Positions 37,009-50,127 of a DNA stretch of 64,000 nt are shown piece by piece. This DNA is from Aquatica leii (lineage: Eukaryota > Arthropoda > Insecta > Coleoptera > Lampyridae), in the NCBI GenBank assembly GCA_035610365.1, contig CM069432.1, positions 179,785,027 through 179,849,026 of the forward strand, given 5' to 3'. The stretch's first letter is position 1. Every line of letters starts with the position of its first letter. Made by a program: the position numbers and the translations under genes. The notes beneath the pieces are model-generated. The model made no database searches. It had not been told where the DNA came from and saw only the letters and a program-made list of their open reading frames with translations.

Positions 37009-37484
37009 TGAAACGTTCAAGAAATTACTTGCAAATGCAAGAGCCTTCTAGAAGGCTGTTATCTATTTTCTAGAAGTTATAGCGAAAAGTGAGGAACGAT
37101 CGAGAAGGATTTCCGTATGTCTATATATAGCTACGAGACAGATCGTAGGTCAGTTATTGCTGGAATGTGAATGCATGCAGTATTAAGAAGATTATTCAAG
37201 TGAAGATAAATAAGTGATTAGCACGTGCGAAGTTTTAAATAAATAACAGTGTACACCGAATCGAGTGAACGTGACTTACAGTGTGAAATCCGAGGACGTT
37301 ATCTTATCTCGTGTTAGTGATAGTGTTATACAACGGTTATACATAAATTCGTGTAAGTGTTTTCATTAAATATTATTAGATTTAATTAGTTCGGTTAATT
37401 TAAAAGTGTACATATTTCTAGATTAAGTAAACGTATTTTTAGTCGTTTTAAATAAATTAGTTTTTAATAAATAAATACGTAACC
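37009..37484 (+). mobile_element. Solo LTR 2 (heat-shock-motif family), 476 bp
   Basis: Begins TGAAACGTTCAAGAAATTAC and ends TACGTAACC, flanked by GTAT (37005-37008 and 37485-37488). It carries three perfect TTCnnGAA units at 37016-37023, 37046-37053 (inside the palindrome AGCCTTCTAGAAGGCT) and 37068-37075. A related GAGAAGGATTTCC follows. TATATATA is at 37122-37129, TCAGTT at 37150-37155, a GTAAGT donor at 37353-37358 and AATAAA signals near 37451-37476. It is closely similar to copy 3 and divergent from copy 1. Confidence 0.9.
37016..37155 (+). promoter_or_regulatory. Heat-shock-like promoter of solo LTR 2
   Basis: Three TTCnnGAA motifs (heat-shock factor half-site pairs) lie 47-106 bp upstream of a TATA box. 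The TATA box begins 30 nt before the A of a TCAGTT initiator. Heat-shock factor binds arrays of inverted nGAAn units, as established for HSF. The array is seen directly; heat induction is inferred. Confidence 0.6.
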
Positions 37485-37488
37485 GTAT

Positions 37489-40400
37489 ACTTTGTGAATT
37501 TGGATTGTTTCCAGCTTAACTATTTTTTATTATGTAACATAAAATAACTAAACTTTTTACATGTTTTCATCTTTAGAAGCAAAAATACTTAGGCATAGCG
37601 TTATAGTATATCTTCTATTTTCTTATGTTTTTTGGTTTTAAATGTTTATAAACATAAACATTCGTCGCTCAGTACTCAGCGTCGTATTTTTACTTACTTA
37701 CTACGCCTTCCTCATAAAATAAACTGTTTTTTAGGATGTCCATACCGGGACCAAATTCATCTGTAATCAGTGTATCTAATTTGTGCTATATTTCACATAC
37801 AGATGCCTGACAAATTTTATGCATGTATATTCTTCTATGTGACAATTATTAAAGAAAAAAATACCAACTATATTGCAAAGAATAGCAACTAGAAGAATTT
37901 ATAAGCTGTTTTATATTTTATATGTTTTGAAGTTATTTATATTACTATTATTAAGTGATAAATTGAAAACAATTAACGTTCTCATTACTACTTGTTGATT
38001 ACCTTCAACATTTCTAAATGTTTTGTTATTATCTTTAATTATAATACACACACACAGAGTTTACAATTATAAAAATTGTATGTATTAATAAAATTTGCAT
38101 CGATTTGTAATTTTATAAATATAGTAATATTACATATACATGTGTATATATAAAAGGTAGTGTAAAATGTTTGTTTTTAAGTGCAATAGAAACGTAATAT
38201 GACATATGGTGTTTATTATTTCTTTACAATCAATTTAATCTTAATTTTCAACTAATTTGGCATTTTATAAGATGATATATAAATAAATACTATAATTAAA
38301 TAGAATAGAAATCACAAACAAAAAAAACGGGTCATATTAAAATCTATAATTTAATGCGTTTTTGTTGAACATGCTTGTTTCACTTTTTGGCTTAATTTAT
38401 ATTAAAAAAAAAAGATCGTTTTTGCAAATATTTTTTACAATATAAGTGATAAGTATATAAAAAATATAAGTTTTTAAAGTTAAGTGTCTTAAATTAGACC
38501 AATATAAAGTACTGAGTGCATTTTTTAACCAAAAACAACCAACATAACAACAAGCTTAACATTTATACATCTTGATATTTTCTACATTAATACAGCCGTG
38601 TGTTTATGTTCTTTCGTTATACTACTGTACTTTCCTTTTTACATCAAATATGTATGTATATATATGTATATTAATTATGTACTATTTTTGCCTTAAATAC
38701 TTAAAAATAGACGTTAATAATATTTTTTGACACTTCCGTAGAAATTGATTGGCCAAGAATAAATAATTTTCATGTTTAAAATACTAGTTAAGTAAGTTAA
38801 TGAAGCAAATATTAACGATTTCACTTAAAGTAATCCATTTACAAATAAAATTAAACATTAACATAAATTTAGTTCGTCATGAATAAGCCATTAATGAAAT
38901 ATTCACTTCCTAGCATCGATAGGTAATCATAAACAATTTTATTACACATAAAAAATGTTAGTAATGATTGCTTTAACGTTAAATAACTTTATTTAAGTAC
39001 GTTTTCTATAGAGAATGGACAAACTTAATTATGAATTTCCAGTAGTTAATTAAACATTTTGTTGACGTTTTTCTATACTACTAATTATTTATGATTAATG
39101 CATTAATTGCCAGATAAAAATAGGAGGAGAAAATTAAAATTCACGAATGTAATTTTATTATATGATAATTAATGTTTTCTATGTATATCTGATGGATAGT
39201 AATACGTTTAACGCAGAATTGTATCTATAATAATACAATATAATAATAATATAACTTTTTTTTCTTCAAATAGTATTATGTACTACTAAATTTAAACACT
39301 AAAATTGTTTTACACAGTTGAATTTTTATTATGTGATGTTTAGCTATCAAGTAAATCTTATTTTTATGTAAAGCTTTTTGTGATATGTAATTTGATTAAA
39401 ATTTCTATATATTGTCTATAGATATGAAAGATTATGTGTTGGTTGTATAATAATACCTTTAATACATTTTTAATTAAAATAGGTAATTACAAAAATCAAA
39501 AATCAAAACCTACTATGCTTTAAAAGTTAATTATTATTTAAGTAGAAGTGTATGTTTATTAAAAAATATGTTTAAAAGTTCTAAAATTTAGTTAAAATTA
39601 GAAGAAAAACGCTTCAAAGTTTCATAAATTTGAGTATTATATATTTAGAAGTTGGTACTACGTAAAACGTTCGAATTTTAAACTTGACAGATTCAGTTAG
39701 TTATAAATGTATTACCAACATCATATCTGTCTAATATGTCACGTGTAACGATTAAGTTGTCAATGTAAAACAACTAGTAATTAAATGGTATATTTGAAAA
39801 ATGTCATTGTTTTTAATAGCAAAGAAATTACTACACCGTGGTCTGGTCAGGAAAAGAACGGACTCATAGTAATAATTTAATTTAAAACCGATTATTACGC
39901 CAAAATATGTTCGGAAAAAAACAATAATCTTTATTAAAGTCACGTTTACTTATTTATTTTACAAAAAATTCTAATAAAAGCAAATTGAAAATAAGCCTGG
40001 TTAAATTACAGGTCATATTTTTAGTGTGTCCAGTTAAAACTTTAGAGGTGTAATCCAAAACAGTTTTCAATTGTTCGTTCAAGTCAATACGTAAATGAGT
40101 TTATAGGATAGTTGTTTTAATTTATCTGAGCTTAACCGTTGTCACTACAGAGGAACCTGCGTGAACTGAGCACTTCCAGACCACTCCAGACCCCCTTCTC
40201 TCTAAGAAAAAAAGTAACTGACACATAATAACATTTTTTATGCACATTGGGACACAATTCTTGAACTTCGCGTTTTATTCTGGAGTTGTAACAGTACCTA
40301 TGTATATGTAGGTATGTATCTCGGTAACAGTTTTTTATCGATTTTGTACATCTTATAACAATTTTATTAGTATACCAATAAAAAAAAATGTGTAAATACT

Positions 40401-42402
40401 ACTACTCTGATACTGCTATATTTTGGATTAGATTTAAATATACCCATACGGACACTTATTGCGCGAGCCTGACTTGCGCTTAACGAGTTTAACATAAATA
40501 GGTTAGATAGCTGCATCATAAACTAGGCTTTAGCTCTGCCCCTTAGCGCGAAAGCTATGTGCATGCTGAGCTTTTTTCAGCAATGCTCTGAGTTTTCTTT
40601 AACTGATTAGCGTTGTTACTTAGTACTTTGACTTCAACTTCACAATTCTTTACATGTGTATATAATATATTATGTTTGTTTTAATTTTCTTAGATACTGC
40701 GTTGAAGTTTTAAGCAGCCCAGTATTTTATAGTTGTTCCACGGTACGTTTGGTATTGAATTATTTTCTTGAAAATACTGATGTATCTTTCACTATACCAT
40801 AACAGTATAAAGTTTATTTTTATTCTAAAGTATCACTTTAATTATAAAATGTTGATAACGCTGATATTATATACTCTCGTACATATCTACTTCTATTAAA
40901 TTGCTATTACATTAAAAAAAGTACAAAACTGCTTAAACAAATATTCAATTTGTACTAAGAAAAAATATGCAGGTTTTGGTCAGGTACACTACAAGTATTA
41001 GTGTAAAATAACGTTATGTAGTTATACATAATTTTATAAAATTGTAATTAACTTATATACTTTAGAGAAACAACTTTTTAGTTATGAAATATTTTTTTAA
41101 CTATGATGGTTTCTTTGCATTACTTAGTTTTCTGATAATACTGTTTTGCTTTCGCTTTTCTTAATTTAAAAGATTAAAACTATGTATTTAAAATTAATTG
41201 TCCACGATGACAATTTAAAAACTATACACGTTCATTGCAATTAATCATTTAATGTGAAACTATTTTTCTAAATACTACTATAGCAGGTAAATTACTAATT
41301 ATAAACTTGTATGTTTCTATACAATAACGGTTGGTCAACATTAAACTTTCTTTTAAAAATATTGGTTTTAACATTTTTGCGTACATGTACAACCACTTGT
41401 CATGTTTAAATTAATGACACTAGCACGAAAGTTTTTAAATAACTAAACATTTAATTATTTTGATGTGGGTTAGAAACGTTGTGAAATTTATAGTACAAAT
41501 TAAAACTAATTAAAAAAGTATGAATCTTGAAGAGATCACAAGTTATATATTTACCATCGCATGTTTTGTTTTTTTTTTATTTTTTACGTAATGTATTACG
41601 TAAAATCCGGTAAAATCAATGATCTTAAGCTATTTGAGCTCAGTCGTGCAGATATCGACTATTAGTAACAAAAGAAGAATGTGGATTATTACACGAAGAG
41701 CGTAATTAAGCAGCTTACACGACATGTCGTTCTTTGGTTATTTTTATGTGCAATTACGGTAAATAATTAACATGTTGTACGCTTTATGTTCTACAGTTAT
41801 GTAATACTGTTAGTAATGTAATTGTTATTTTTATACATATACATTTTTACCTAATAGTTTTTTTAATGTTGTTAAAAAGGGTGTTATTTTAAATTGTTTA
41901 TGTTTTCTTACTATAGTGAACGTATGACAGGAGATGGTATGAGAAGTTTTATACGCTTCCGGCATCCGAAGGGAAAACGGTTCATTTTGCATAAATCTCA
42001 TAATGAACCAAACTACCGAAGTACATATTTTTACATTATGAAAGAATAACGTCATGTCACAATTAAAAAGTTTCTTATAGAATTAAAATATTTTAATAAA
42101 CATATCAGATAATTCTATCTGCTACCAGTATTCTATGAAGCAGATATGCAGAATATAAGTATATTAAAATTAAAATGAATTAAAACATTAATTATTAGCA
42201 TTAAACGTTTTTTATGATTATCTAAACTCTATTATAACAATGTTTTCTCACTCTGCAAAATGTTTTAAGCATGAAAATTTGCGTTGTAGCTTATTAAAAC
42301 GTTATCTTGTATATGTATTCATCTAACTTCTTTTATTTTACCATAAATATAGAAATTCATGTATTTATATCGTTAATTTTTAAATGTTAAATTTTGTTGC
42401 AG
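37489..42402 (+). other. Intron or 5' flank of the ABCG gene; mostly featureless
   Basis: AT-rich with a short CA run near 38047. It contains a diverged fragment of the GC-hairpin repeat family at about 39655-39735. A GC-richer patch at 40140-40570 shows no frame. It ends in the pyrimidine-rich acceptor TTTTGTTGCAG (42392-42402). No N-terminal ABCG exon was recognised. Confidence 0.5.
39655..39735. repeat. Fragment of the GC-hairpin repeat family
   Basis: CTTGACAGATTCAGTTAGTT followed by ATAAATGTATTACCAAC matches the flank found at 27790-27830 and, inverted, at 270-320. The hairpin core itself is absent. Confidence 0.5.
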
Positions 42403-42520
42403 GTTCTAAAATGATTTTAAGAAGTGTTAGTGGAAATTTTCGTTCAGGTCAACTAACTGCTATCTTGGGACCGTCCGGAGCAGGAAAAAGCACACTTTTG
42501 AATATTTTGGCTGGATATAA
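42403..42520 (+). CDS. ABCG-type ATP-binding cassette transporter, Walker A exon (partial gene)
   Basis: Internal exon of an ABCG half-transporter, an ATP-driven exporter of lipids or other hydrophobic molecules with an N-terminal nucleotide-binding domain. The 118 bp exon, after acceptor TTGCAG and before donor GTAAGC, reads [16 protein letters not shown], then the Walker A motif GPSGAGKST (42468-42494) and ends NILAGYK. It starts with the last two bases of a codon and ends two bases into a codon, which joins exactly to the next exon. An in-frame ATG lies at 42411. The sequence is closest in character to ABCG1/ABCG4-like proteins; no pigment-transporter (white, scarlet, brown) hallmark stands out. 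Upstream exons were not found, so start and total length are unknown. Confidence 0.93.
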
Positions 42521-43584
42521 GTAAGCGTACTTATTATTAATTAATTTAAATCAGTTACATATAACACAGTCGTGACTATAAATAATAAAAAGCTGTACTA
42601 TTGATTTTAGAAAAAGTCAGTGCTCGTATCGTATTAACTATAAAAATTCTATGTGTATTTACTAAAACGCGACGGGTTAGTGTAATTATATTTTTAGATT
42701 TTCAGTTGTTCACGTTCTTTGCAATCTTGAAATATTAAATTATTAGATCGCAATGGAACATAAGTAGGTCAGCCAATGTCAATGAACTGGGTGAATAAGT
42801 TGCAGGTCCCTGAAAGCATCTACGTAGTAAATAGGATTTGTTTTGCTTCGATCGTGTAAAGATGCTTTAACTGATGGTATACCAAAACGACCAAAGTTTA
42901 TATAAATAAGTTACACCTTTAAATTCATAACTACAGGATATAATTTTTTACTTGTTTCTTAAATATTAATGTATTTTTGGTATTGTATTCAAATTTAAAC
43001 GCATTGTCATCAAAACTAAGTGTTTGAGTATGTGCTAGTTTAAAACTGAGGACAAAGGAAACCATTCAATTATAAGCTTAAAGGTTATAACAATAGATTG
43101 GCTTTTTTACTTTATTCTCTGTTACTAATTTAATACTTAGCTTAGTCATAAGTAATTACAGTATATGTTCGATATAACAAAACCACAAGGGACATCAAAA
43201 ACGAATACTTTATATGCCAAATTCTTAATAAACGGCAGGCATTAAACTTACACATTTTACATAATATATGCATATACATAAACTAACAACATTTCACTAA
43301 AATCAAAAACATTAAAAACTTTTTGTTTCAAACAATTATTGCACGTACGTAGGTTATTTGTCAGTTCGGCAGCGACAAAAAAGGTGAATGCTTTTTTACC
43401 AACAGTAACAACACATAAGCTTTATTTATCGAATAAATTTGTTTAAAAAAAAATAATTTTGCCAGTAACTGTATAAAATACAAACAATTTGCAGGAAATA
43501 AATATATTTACAAGAAAATTTAATTATGACATACAAATAAATGAAAGTGTGGAGAGTTAAGTACTTTACCATAGGTATGTACTA

Positions 43585-43932
43585 GAGTTCATTTCAAGAC
43601 TAAAGAACCGCTGCGCAGAAACCAATTTTGTTCCGAATGTCAATACACTAACTAACCAAAAAACGTTTGCACTTTTCATACGGCGTTTGAAGTGTCCACA
43701 TTTATTCCACAAGTTGTTACAAACTCTTTTTTATCTTTGTGTTTTATATTTTTTTATATTATATTCATCGTCTTGTATGCATTTACTTTTTAGTTCAATT
43801 AAAGGTAAACCATTACAGTTAATGTACATCGTTTACAGCTGATGTTTTTAGTTAGAATTTATTTTGCATGATCGTCAAATTCCGTATTTATCCGACGCGC
43901 ATCTCGCGGTTCTTTAGTCGTGAAATGATCTC
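43585..43932. mobile_element. MITE, 348 bp, with TA flanks
   Basis: The left arm GAGTTCATTTCAAGACTAAA (43585) continues GAACCGC. The right arm is the inverse with few changes and ends CTC at 43932. Flanking TA is at 43583-43584 and 43933-43934. A Tc1/mariner-type derivative is likely. There is no coding sequence. Confidence 0.75.
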
Positions 43933-43980
43933 TACCATATAAATATTATGGTAAATGACCTAACAATTTAATTAAACAGT

Positions 43981-45735
43981 CCCACAAAACCATAAGTTCC
44001 ATGTAGGTTCGATAAGCATTCCCAAATATTCATTTCTAAAGCATTCCAATAGTAGTTTGTGTATGGACTTCTAATAACACACTTAATTTAAAACGTATTC
44101 TATAAGAATGCCTATATAAGAAGAATAAAGTACTCTAAAAGATTCTTTTAAAAACACTTTTATAGGAATACTATATTTAATTTAAGAAAGAAGTGCTTAT
44201 AGCATCCTTAAAATGGCAGTTGATTGGAATTACTAAAGTATTAGAAATGTAGCATTCTAATGGCGTTCCCATATTGATTCTATAACAATGCATATAGAAG
44301 GAGAATAAAGTACCCTAAAAGATTCCTTTAAAATCACTCCTATAGGCCTTCTATATTGATATAAAAAATAAAGTGTTTATAGCAGCCTTGACAATCTATT
44401 AAAATTCAAGTATTACGATTAACATGATAACATTCTTTTAGTGTTTTAGTACCTCTAAAATCGGTTTAATCGTTCTTTATTTGAGATAAAGAAATATAAT
44501 TTTTAATATCAGAAAAAACCGTTTGTACAAGTTGCTAAATTGTAATACCTAAACAAAAATAACTTCCTGTAGAGATTAAACGCCCACATCTAAATTTTGT
44601 TGATAAAGATATGTACGCAATAAAAAACCTATGCATTCGCGTTTGATACTGTAAATGTAAATAAGATTGTTGATTTCTGAGAATTGTGACGAGATATGTA
44701 CCGTCTACCGAGTTTGATTCACCAGAAACGCTTATCTTTGCTTCTAAGTAAGTACTTATACAGTTACGGGTATATGCAGTTTTACGTTTACGAAAGGAAG
44801 ACGACTTCGGGCTTAGTCTATATTTGTAAATGTGTTCTTTTTTTGTGCTGAATTAAAGAAGAAAAAGCTATTAGAAGTTCTGCTGATTTAAGTAAAAGTA
44901 AGTACAAAAAGAAACAATTGACAACATATCTATTTTTGTACGATCAGCTTATCCACGTTTTAGCGCTTTATTGTTATTGTTTATTTTTTACTTGGCATCC
45001 AGTTATTTTTTTAGAACAGGGGTGGCCAACCTGCGGACTTAAACTTAAAAGCATTGTAATAAAAATTTATTTTATTCATAAAAAGAAACACATTTTTGTT
45101 ATGAATCTAGTGAAAATGCATGCGACTGATAATAGATAATAAAAAATAATTAATCGCATAATTTTGTTATAGAGTTAACCCAAAGTTGATTCAAAGGAGT
45201 TCGTATAGATGTTATTAATGAGAAGGTGTTCCAATGGCTACGTCATGGCAAAGCGAGATGAAAAATGAAATAATTAGGATGATGCAGCAAACTACAAATT
45301 CGCAAACCATTGATTAAAAATTATTATAGTTTAGACAAAGATACTGTACAAATTTCTTAATAAAAAATGACTTAAAACTAATCATTTCATGCTTTTTGTG
45401 TTTCTTATGGTATGCTATTAAAACCCTGTAAAAGCATGCAAATCAATTACCTTTTAGTCGTTAACTTTGTCATGCTATTCTACAATTTAGGAAAGTACTA
45501 CATTGGCACTATTTTAAAGCATTCTAATGGAACGTGAAAACTTCTACCTTTGGTCTGCTTTTGTACAACGTCTAATAGAACTCTATAAGCGCTAACTGTA
45601 CAGCATTCTACTGGAGTGTCAAAACCTATCTCTAAACATAAACCATTCTACTGCTACAGGAAGGCTTTCAGTAATATCAATACTGCCTCTATGCTTCTAA
45701 AAGCATTATTATGGAACCTATTTGGTTTTGTGGGG
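43981..45735. mobile_element. 1.75-kb element with CCCACAAAACCA termini and subterminal repeats
   Basis: The left end CCCACAAAACCATAAGTTCC (43981) is mirrored by a right end that reads inward CCCACAAAACCAAATAGGTT. Inside, AGCATTCTAATGG-like motifs recur near 44038, 44252, 45519, 45602, 45648 and 45702. A ~170-bp unit is tandemly duplicated (about 44090-44260 and 44260-44430), with AGAATAAAGTA, CTAAAAGATTC and AGTG-TTATAGCA in each. No target duplication could be defined and no transposase is visible. A truncated hAT-like end (AGGGGTGGCCAACCTGCGG, about 45018) sits inside. Confidence 0.65.
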
Positions 45736-48700
45736 TGTCTAGTTCAAAATAATGGTATTGAAAATACCAGTTTTTAAGTGAGATTTTATTGTTACCTTTT
45801 TTATTCGTAAAACATCATGCTTACGAATAACACTCATTAATTACAAATTATCTTTAAACATTTACAAATTTAGCTTATCTGCTTCATCACTCAGGCTTCG
45901 GTATACATAGATTTCTTTAATTTATTGACTTTAAAGGCAAAATGTTGTAGATAATTCATATTTTTCAAACCAATCATATTAAATTTTTCTTGAAATTGTT
46001 GTATTAAAAAAATTAAAGTAGTAAAAATAGTTTTGCATCTATTTAAAACACGAAAAATAATATTCCCCATTTTCTCGATAGAGATGAATATTTAAAAGTC
46101 AAGCATTGTTATATAAATGCAGACAAATTGATATAAATAAATACAAAAGTTTGGACATATAATTTCTTAATTGTGAGAGGAATAGTATGCTTTAGGTATT
46201 ACCGCATTACTTAATTATTCTTGTTCTAAAATGTTAACTTTTGTTTGACTTTGATAAATAATTAAATGTATGGTCGTATAACAAGTATAGTGTAAAGTTT
46301 GTAAGGAATATGCATTTTCAATTCGTATGAATTGCAGCCTTTGGTACGATTGAAACTTTTTTGATCACTACTAGACAGTACTGATATTCGACAAAATCGC
46401 TTGATCAGTTTCTTGATCTTGTGATTTTAGTGTTGATAAAAACCATGTACAGTGAGCTTATTTAATCAGATAAATTTCTGTTTCTTTGCAATTTAGATTT
46501 GCCAATAAGAAATTTTGTAAACAGCCGACTGATTTTATTAAATGTCAGTTTTTTGAAAAAAATAATGATAAAAAAAATTTAAGGCAAAAGAAAATACTAC
46601 ACGCATACAATTAAACCATTTTAATTGGAACTAGATCTACAATTTTAGTCAAAATCATACTATGCTTATGTGTGTTTTAAAACATCAACATCAAATTATC
46701 TGATATGACAAAGTATAATTCTATTTCACACAATAGTTTTTTTATACTCTTTTACTTTGATAAACCGAGTCTCCAAAATTTATTTATTCACGTAGATGCA
46801 ACGATGCTAAAGTAAATTAAAACTGCATCAATATTTACTAACAATAATGTTTTTAAAAAATTCAAAAGATTCATTGATTTTTAGTCTACTATGCTGGTAA
46901 TAAGTGTTTACCGCCTCGACGACGAGTCCGGTAAACACACGTTGCTGTGCACACATTTATGACTGGAAGTGTTGTCAAATAGCTTGTCGAATTTCTGATG
47001 CTTATTTATATAAAAATTAGATTTACAATTACTTATATTATTGAAGTGGTTACTGAGAGATTTTGTTGAATCATTTGTTGTCATAGTAAAAGAGCATAGC
47101 AATCTTTTTCATAGACGATTTTTTTCATTAAAATTATTCCAAATTATTTGCCTTTAAATAGTTGCTTTAGTATATTAAAAAAAATGTTTGCAGTACTAGA
47201 TGATTTTTTCCTAATTACTACCCTTGTTTTTAAAACAATATGTTTGATTTACTAGTTGTTAGGCGTAACTCGTCGGCAAGTGATTTATTTACCGTTTTAT
47301 AACTAACTATACCGTGACAATACTTGGAAAGCCAACTAGTTTCAACTAAAAATAAAAAAGGTAGCACAAAAACAACTATAAACGTCATTCAACGTTTATT
47401 AAGATAATGTAATAAGATTAAGAAAAAATTATTATATCGTGCAAAAAATAACAAAAACAACACGAACATTAAGAGCTTTACCGGTCTCAGACAATATTCG
47501 AGACTTCGATCGGCAAAAAGCACGTACTGTTCTTAATACTTAATATACTAATACGTCACGCCGGTAGATGTTTTATGACTTCGCTAATTTTTGAGTCTCG
47601 CTTTATCGGGCTCAATTCGTAGTTCATAAGCTCGTACATTAAGACGTTGTTGTACTATTCTACAAGAATTAATAGCATTTATTATCTTAGAAACTTAACA
47701 AATATTTTTATATTTAAGATAAATGTTTTTTCTTAAAATACGTAAATACTATTACTAACATATAAACGATATAATAACTGCACAGAAGTGCAAAATTCTC
47801 AAGTATCATCTTCAAAGCACATTTCTTCAGTCAACTAAAGCACGTCAATATCTGTATTATATAAAACTTTTTTGTTTTTAATAGTTAGTATTCTAATACG
47901 TGTAAGCAGTGTGATAACACTAAATTAACAATCAAGTGTACCTAAATAAACGTAGTAACATCTATTTTATAAATTTGTCTAGGTTTTTGTATGTATTTTT
48001 GTAGCAATTAAAATTAATTTTTGTTGTTTTAAGCTATAGTAAGACAGAAACAAACTTACATCTTACATTAAAGTAATGACAATAATAATTTATATTCTTC
48101 ACGTTCAATTCTAAGTAAAATATATCTTAATATTATGAGGCATAAATATAAATAGGCGGAACTAAAAAAATTCCAAATATTAAAAATAAAAATGAGGAAA
48201 AAATGGTTAACTAATGTATACGATAAGCACATGTATTATAAACGCTATTAAAATGTATTACATTAAATTATTTGTTCTTAATTTATACCCTGAAGTTTAT
48301 AACTACTTTATCAATATAATCTAAAAAAATGCGTTAAAAGCTTAAAGGCAAAAAAATCAATGTACTGTTTTCAAACGTTTTTCGTTATATTGTAGTTCTA
48401 TCTATACATACAATAACTGCTGCAGTTTTTTGTGTAAAGAAAGCGTTAGCTAAGATTTAATTATAATTTTACGAAGAAACTTATATTTCGCAATTGAAAG
48501 GATTCGTTTTAGAAATCAACAAACAAATTTGATTGACTTTATCTCTGTTTATTGATCTAAAACGAAATGCTGCAATAGTTTTTGACGGTAGTAGTTTTTA
48601 ATTATGTTTTCTAATAAAGGTATGCTAGTTTGACGTCACAGTTATTTACAGTGAAAGGTTAATATTGAATTGTGCGAGCAATTAGTTTCAGTTTTGATAT

Positions 48701-50014
48701 TGGTTTTTATATTAAGGTATGAAGGTGTTAAACATGTAAAAACATTTAATATAATATTTATTTATTTATTTTAATTTTAAAGAATATATTTTGATTAATC
48801 TTTTCATTATTGTAATATTATTAATTTATAAAATGTTTCAATCATGATTGTTACAAAACCAAATCTGCAACAATTTTACTCAAGCGAACAGAAACTTTTT
48901 ATTAGAGACCGTAAATATGACCGTGTCAATAAGATTTTGTTAACGATCGTTTAAAAACAAGGTTTGCTTTTTCTCTAGCTGTGATTGATAGATTTATAAA
49001 AGTAAATTTATCAATGCCATACCATGTATGGCATCACAGATTTAGTAGAACGAGAAAAATTGTAATTTACATTTGAGCATTTGAAGTAACTTTGTGCATT
49101 AGATGATTAGGAAATAGAGATTATTAAAATTTATTAAAATAACTTATTAATGCAATAACTATTTGTTTGTCGAACCAAAATAATATGATTATTCAAATCA
49201 CAAATAATTAATAAAGTTGCGTTAATTTTTGTTAGCATTTTTATTTGAAACCCATATTTCTATAATTGTTAAATGAAGAAATCTAAATAAGTGGTTTATT
49301 CTATTAATAATTAAAAATAATCGGTTGATAAGTATCTGTCGATAAACAATAAACGTGTTTACAAATATAACACTGAAAATGTATAGTATCGGTAATTAAA
49401 ATATTTATATTTTTCAACCAGAATATCCAGAATTGTTATTTAATAACAAGTATTTAAATTCATTTTTATGTGACCTGTAATTAAGACAATTAAAGGCGCT
49501 TTCATTCTTGCAAAGGCCAGAATTTAGTTTTCTAATAAGTTAATCGCTTCTTTGACAGCGACATACGAGCTTCATTTAAATATTTCTGTTTTTCGCTTAA
49601 AAATCTGTCGGTTTAATAACTGTTAAAAATGTTTTCCGGTTCTGCATATATGCTTTGCATTTTTTTAAAAAATGAAAGTAATTGCGTCAAAATGTTAGTG
49701 GTAATTGCCTAACTCACACGGTAGTCTCGCTAATTTAGACGATTGTTTCAAATAAATAAACGTATGTGATATACTTCTTAAATTCTTCACTGCAGTGTTT
49801 TTGCTTAATTTTAACTTAATAAATATGTAATATTGAATTTTTATTTAAAGACATCATTTTTCCAATAAAATAACTAATAACTAGCATATGAATCACAGTG
49901 TTATGCGGCTGCAGATAAACGCATGCATTTAAAAACTAAAGTGCGATTTTTAATGTATGTGTATAATCTAAATTTCAAAACGTAATTTTCAATGTATTTT
50001 ATACAGTGTGTATT
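45736..50014. other. Intronic AT-rich stretch with two hairpins
   Basis: No gene. Two structured sites are noted in the findings: a near-perfect hairpin at 46904-46938 and a three-armed palindrome at 48981-49039. A somewhat GC-richer patch at 47470-47640 has no clear repeat structure. Confidence 0.5.
46904..46938. repeat. 35-nt near-perfect hairpin
   Basis: GTGTTTACCG (46904-46913) pairs with CGGTAAACAC (46929-46938). Inside, CTCG pairs with CGAG around the loop ACGA, leaving only three unpaired bases besides the loop. It is far more GC-rich than its surroundings. Function is unknown. Confidence 0.7.
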
Positions 50015-50018
50015 TTAA

Positions 50019-50127
50019 TGATTGTCCAGTGTTTGAATTTGCCGCTTGTTTATTCGTCAACGAACCAACATTGTTTGATTATGGTTACTAGAATGACGGC
50101 GCGGCAAATTCAAACACCGGACAATCA
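50019..50127. mobile_element. PiggyBac-like MITE, 109 bp, with TTAA flanks
   Basis: 26-bp TIRs with one mismatch: TGATTGTCCAGTGTTTGAAT then TTGCCGC at the left, and its inverse at the right. TTAA flanks both sides (50015-50018 and 50128-50131), the invariant target of piggyBac-type elements. The internal part is only ~55 bp. Confidence 0.75.

Noticed and set aside
45015..45040. AGGGGTGGCCAACCTGCGG as a second hAT element
   Set aside because: No matching opposite end or target duplication was found; kept only as a possible truncated terminus inside the 1.75-kb element.
47470..47640. Possible MITE in a GC-richer patch
   Set aside because: Candidate arms (GAGCTTTACCGG and the reverse of TCGGGCTCAATTC) do not pair well and there is no target duplication.
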